64,000 bases of DNA from Gammaproteobacteria bacterium. GTDB taxonomy: Bacteria > Pseudomonadota > Gammaproteobacteria > Pseudomonadales > Azotimanducaceae. The stretch is taken from NCBI GenBank assembly GCA_012960535.1, contig DUBB01000027.1, positions 225,928-289,927 of the forward strand, given 5' to 3'. Position numbers and translations under genes: made by a program. A model generated the notes under the pieces. It was not told where the DNA came from and did no database searches. It saw only the letters and a program-made list of their open reading frames with translations. Shown piece after piece: positions 60,805-64,000 of this stretch (the stretch's first letter is position 1; every line of letters starts with the position of its first letter).

Positions 60805-62508
60805 ATGGTGAAGATGACTCGGCAGGCCTATGCTGAGATGTATGGACCCACCGTCGGTGACAGGGTTCGTTTGGGCGACACAGAACTTATTATCGAGGTT
60901 GAAGAAGACCGGACCAGCTATGGTGATGAAGTTAAATTCGGAGGTGGCAAGGTTATCCGTGATGGCATGGGCCAAAGCCAGTCTGGTGCTGAGGAAGTCG
61001 TTGATGTCGTTATTACCAATGCTCTGATATTAGACCACTGGGGCATCATTAAAGCTGATATCGGTATTAAAGATGGCAGGATTAGTGGTATTGGCAAAGC
61101 CGGAAACCCGGATACCCAGTCCAGTGTTGACATTGTGATTGGCCCAGGCACGGAAGCCATTGCCGGCGAAGGCATGATTACCACACCCGGCGGTATTGAT
61201 GCGCATATCCACTTTATCTGTCCTCAGCAGGTGGATGATGCCTTGATGTCTGGGATCACGACCATGCTCGGCGGTGGTACCGGGCCGGCAACCGGAACCA
61301 ATGCGACGACTTGTACGCCAGGGCCTTGGAATATTCATCAGATGCTCAGAGCCGCCGATGAGTTGCCCATGAATCTCGGTTTTATGGGTAAGGGCAATGC
61401 CAGTTTGCCAGAACCGCTGTTGGATCAAGTCGCCGCGGGCGCCATGGGGTTAAAACTTCATGAGGACTGGGGTACCACGCCGGCTGCCATTGATAATTGT
61501 CTGACTGTAGCTGAGCAGGTCGATGTCCAGGTCGCTATCCACACTGACACATTAAATGAATCAGGTTTTGTTGAGGACACGATTGCCGCCTTCAAGGATC
61601 GCACCATTCATACCTTCCATACCGAAGGTGCTGGCGGCGGCCACGCCCCCGATATTATAAAGGCCTGCGGGCAGGCCAATGTACTGCCTTCAAGCACAAA
61701 TCCAACTCGGCCGTATACGGTAAATACGGTAGACGAGCATCTGGATATGCTGATGGTCTGCCACCACCTGGATTCGAGTATTGCTGAAGATGTGGCTTTT
61801 GCCGAGTCACGTATTCGCCGGGAAACCATCGCTGCCGAAGATATCCTCCATGATCTAGGTGCTTTCAGCATGATTGCCTCTGATTCGCAGGCCATGGGGC
61901 GTGTAGGTGAAGTGATTACCCGAACCTGGCAGACGGCCCATAAGATGAAAGTTCAGCGCGGCGCGCTGAGAGAGGATAACGACCGTAATGATAATTTCCG
62001 CGCCAAGAGGTATATCGCAAAGTATACGATCAATCCGGCTATTTCACACGGTATCTGCCATGAAGTTGGCTCCCTTGAAGTCGGTAAACTGGCCGACATA
62101 GTGTTGTGGAAACCGGCGTTCTTTGGTGCTAAACCGGCCCTGATTATTAAAGGCGGTATGATCTCTGCAGCAGCAATGGGTGACCCGAATGCATCAATCC
62201 CAACGCCGCAGCCGGTTCACTTTCGCCCTATGTTTGGTGCCCTGGGCAAAGCCAGGAACGCCACCTGTATGACCTTCATGTCGCAGTTAGCCATCGAGAA
62301 TGATATCGCCAATCAGCTTGGACTCAGGAACCGGGTCAGTGCCGTGCGAAACACGCGAAATATTGGCAAGAAGGATCTGATTCATAACAGTTACCTGCCT
62401 AATATTGAGGTCGACTCGCAAACTTATCAGGTCAGGGCCGACGGTGAGTTGCTGACTTGCGAACCCGCGCAGGTACTGCCGCTGGCACAGCGCTACTTCC
62501 TGTTCTGA
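60805..62508 (+). CDS. ureC: Urease subunit alpha (catalytic)
   Basis: A 567-residue catalytic subunit. Nickel ligands and active-site regions are intact: His-x-His in [12 protein letters not shown], the carbamylated lysine in [11 protein letters not shown], the [14 protein letters not shown] and [12 protein letters not shown] histidines, MVCHHLD (flap Cys-His), and Asp in [13 protein letters not shown]. Length and the ending RYFLF are standard. It hydrolyses urea to ammonia and carbamate. ATG 60805 (MVKMTRQAY) follows GGGAGAAAAC; ATG 60814 is an alternative. Confidence 0.98.
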   Translation: MVKMTRQAYAEMYGPTVGDRVRLGDTELIIEVEEDRTSYGDEVKFGGGKVIRDGMGQSQSGAEEVVDVVITNALILDHWGIIKADIGIKDGRISGIGKAGNPDTQSSVDIVIGPGTEAIAGEGMITTPGGIDAHIHFICPQQVDDALMSGITTMLGGGTGPATGTNATTCTPGPWNIHQMLRAADELPMNLGFMGKGNASLPEPLLDQVAAGAMGLKLHEDWGTTPAAIDNCLTVAEQVDVQVAIHTDTLNESGFVEDTIAAFKDRTIHTFHTEGAGGGHAPDIIKACGQANVLPSSTNPTRPYTVNTVDEHLDMLMVCHHLDSSIAEDVAFAESRIRRETIAAEDILHDLGAFSMIASDSQAMGRVGEVITRTWQTAHKMKVQRGALREDNDRNDNFRAKRYIAKYTINPAISHGICHEVGSLEVGKLADIVLWKPAFFGAKPALIIKGGMISAAAMGDPNASIPTPQPVHFRPMFGALGKARNATCMTFMSQLAIENDIANQLGLRNRVSAVRNTRNIGKKDLIHNSYLPNIEVDSQTYQVRADGELLTCEPAQVLPLAQRYFLF

Positions 62509-62580
62509 AACATGAATCTAAGTGGTTGTGATGACATCAGCCCGCCTTGTTTTCTGATTTATTAGAGAAGATTTTTTCCT

Positions 62581-63063
62581 ATGGCCTATTTAGCAATATC
62601 TGATTTGGCGGAGACCAATGCTATTCCCCAGGCAACGCTGACCCTGCCTTTTGAATTGCGCCAGAAGGCGCGTTTTAAATCAAAGCTGGACGATGGCAGG
62701 GAAGTAGGCTTGTTTCTGGAGCGAGGCAACACGCTGCAGCACGGCGATCTGCTTGAAGCCGAAGATGGTACCGTGATCCAGATTAGGACCGCTGCGGAGG
62801 AGGTCACCCAGGCTGAGACGGATTCTCCTTTGCTTATCGCCAGGTTGTGTTTCCATCTGGGCAACAGGCATGTGCCATTACAGATCAGTGAAACCTGGCT
62901 CCGTTACCAGATCGACCACGTGCTGGATCAACTGGTCGAAAGCCTGGGCGGGCGGATAAGCCATCTATCCGCACCGTTTGAGCCTGAGTCAGGCGCCTAT
63001 CAACAGCCATCTCATCGACACGCCCAGCATCATGGGCATACGCATACCGATGAACATGACTGA
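62581..63063 (+). CDS. ureE: Urease accessory protein UreE (nickel chaperone)
   Basis: A 160-residue UreE. The N-terminal domain has TLPFELRQKARFKSKLDDGR, with LFLERGNTLQHGDLL; the metal-binding region is ARLCFHLGNRHVPLQI. The C-terminal tail, HRHAQHHGHTHTDEHD, is histidine-rich and would hold extra nickel. The 72-base gap after ureC is larger than others in the operon. The end overlaps the ureF start by 14 bases. Confidence 0.95.
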   Translation: MAYLAISDLAETNAIPQATLTLPFELRQKARFKSKLDDGREVGLFLERGNTLQHGDLLEAEDGTVIQIRTAAEEVTQAETDSPLLIARLCFHLGNRHVPLQISETWLRYQIDHVLDQLVESLGGRISHLSAPFEPESGAYQQPSHRHAQHHGHTHTDEHD

Positions 63064-63745
63064 GTCTTTCGCCAACCGTTTTAATAAGGCTGAGTTCAGG
63101 CTATGGCAACTGATTTCACCGACTTTGCCGGTGGGTGCTTATTCCTATTCCCAAGCGCTCGAAACCGCGGTTGAAACCGGCTGGGTCAGGGATCGGGCCA
63201 GCGCCTATAAGTGGATATCAGGCCAGCTTGAGGCAACCTTGGGCCGACTTGAAGTACCGATTTTTATGCGCCTGTCCGAGGCTTTTGCTAAATCCGACTT
63301 GGCTGCTGCAGACCACTGGAACCGGTTTCTGTTGAGCTCCAGGGAAACCAGTGAGTTGTTATTGGAAGATCAGCAATTAGGCCAGGCTTTGTCTCGCCTG
63401 CTCAAGGACCTGGAGTTTGAGTTGCCGGATTTTTTCGGTAGCGAGTCGGTCGCCTACTTAACCGTGTATTCGTTTGCTGTTCACTACTGGTCGATACCGC
63501 CACGACAGGCACTGCCTGGATTTTTGTGGAGCTGGTGTGATAACCAGGTCAGTGCTCTGATAAAATTGATGCCGTTCGGGCAGACCGATGGACAACGTTT
63601 GCTGGCGGAACTGACAGAAATCATAGCCGTGGTTATCGATCAGTCCAGCGCGCTCAGTGACGATGAAATTGGCAATACGGCTTATGGCGTGGCGATGGCC
63701 AGTTGCCTGCATGAAACACAGTATTCGAGACTGTTTCGATCTTAA
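63050..63745 (+). CDS. ureF: Urease accessory protein UreF
   Basis: A 231-residue UreF. Diagnostic parts are LISPTLPVGAYSYSQALETAVETG (in two parts), the RETSELLLEDQQLG segment and the YSFAVHYWSIPPRQALPGFLW helix. It forms the UreFDH-type scaffold and activates UreG turnover. ATG 63050 (MNMTES) is used; ATG 63056 is an equal choice. Both starts lie within the end of ureE, so translation is coupled. Confidence 0.94.
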   Translation: MNMTESFANRFNKAEFRLWQLISPTLPVGAYSYSQALETAVETGWVRDRASAYKWISGQLEATLGRLEVPIFMRLSEAFAKSDLAAADHWNRFLLSSRETSELLLEDQQLGQALSRLLKDLEFELPDFFGSESVAYLTVYSFAVHYWSIPPRQALPGFLWSWCDNQVSALIKLMPFGQTDGQRLLAELTEIIAVVIDQSSALSDDEIGNTAYGVAMASCLHETQYSRLFRS

Positions 63746-63767
63746 TAATCAACTTGGATGAGAAAAA

Positions 63768-64000
63768 ATGACCAAAGGTAATGCGTTGAGAGTGGGTGTC
63801 GGCGGTCCCGTAGGCTCAGGTAAAACGGCTTTGGTAGAAGCGCTCTGTAAGAAGATGCGCAACCAGTACGAGATAGCGGTGGTGACCAATGATATTTATA
63901 CCCAGGAAGACGCCGAGTTCCTGATACGAAGTCAGGCGCTGCAGGATGATCGTATTATCGGTGTGGAGACCGGTGGCTGCCCGCATACGGCAATTCGCGA
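63768..64000 (+). CDS. ureG: Urease accessory protein UreG, cut by window edge
   Basis: The first 77 residues of the UreG GTPase are visible: the Walker [19 protein letters not shown] and the [15 protein letters not shown] segment, then [13 protein letters not shown] with the CPH metal motif. The rest lies beyond the right edge. It couples GTP hydrolysis to nickel insertion into urease. ATG 63768 lies 22 bases after ureF. Any genes further on (for example urea transport) are out of view. Confidence 0.96.
   Translation, partial: MTKGNALRVGVGGPVGSGKTALVEALCKKMRNQYEIAVVTNDIYTQEDAEFLIRSQALQDDRIIGVETGGCPHTAIR

Noticed and set aside
1..64000. tRNA, rRNA or riboswitch genes
   Set aside because: I searched by eye for tRNA-like cloverleaf ends, rRNA blocks and known riboswitch cores and saw none; a covariance-model search would be needed for certainty.

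Overview
This looks like chromosome from a heterotrophic gammaproteobacterium, probably a marine or other environmental lineage. That is inferred from the proteins: a putrescine/agmatine module, YhhQ, ManC and GalU, a GPH-type MFS carrier, many SDR and Fe(II)/2-oxoglutarate (2OG) enzymes, and a ureDABCEFG operon. No rRNA, tRNA, CRISPR, phage or intact insertion sequence is visible. No database search was possible, so every family name rests on motifs read in the sequence.

Layout. 1-5.2 kb: polyamine nitrogen metabolism. It holds a class III aminotransferase running off the left edge, a YtcJ-type amidohydrolase remnant, a PuuD-like hydrolase, an unknown membrane protein, a PuuA-like ligase and an agmatinase. 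5.2-9 kb: YhhQ, two divergent paralogous phosphoribosyltransferases separated by a 33-bp tandem repeat, a gamma-carbonic-anhydrase-like protein and an SPFH protein. 9.1-13.7 kb: a beta-propeller lipoprotein and two sugar-nucleotide enzymes (manC, galU). 13.7-16.7 kb: two paralogous membrane proteins around a small winged-helix-like protein, then an alkenal/one-type reductase. 16.9-43.5 kb: an accessory catabolic region with an MFS carrier, three NTF2/SnoaL-like proteins, a thioesterase, an IMDH-like dehydrogenase, six SDRs, three Fe/2OG oxygenases, an SCP-x-type thiolase, VOC and PPOX proteins, an M28 peptidase, a type-B carboxylesterase, GloB and a luciferase-like monooxygenase. 44-47 kb: a secreted dockerin/PKD/YHYH protein and a His-rich secreted partner. 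47-59 kb: nitronate monooxygenase, a DUF2161 nuclease-fold protein, penicillin acylase, a CobW GTPase, amidohydrolase, FKBP, PPOX, PhyH, a crystallin-J1-like ADP-ribosylglycohydrolase and an enoyl-CoA hydratase. 59.1 kb to the end: ureDABCEFG, with ureG cut by the window edge.

How the genes fit together. Urease, agmatinase (which releases urea) and the gamma-glutamyl-putrescine enzymes together suggest a cell that takes nitrogen from polyamines and urea. The middle region looks suited to oxidising and beta-oxidising lipid-like or isoprenoid/steroid-like carbon, but no substrate can be named from sequence.

The most unusual signal is a recurring one. Seven intergenic gaps contain short tandem repeats (units of 11, 11, 13, 14, 16, 30 and 33 bp), each close upstream of a start codon. 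The array before ureD builds three overlapping five-codon mini-ORFs linked by ATGA overlaps, with the ureD start as the fourth ATG. A flagellar-rod-like gene at 31.0-31.35 kb carries a clear frameshift.
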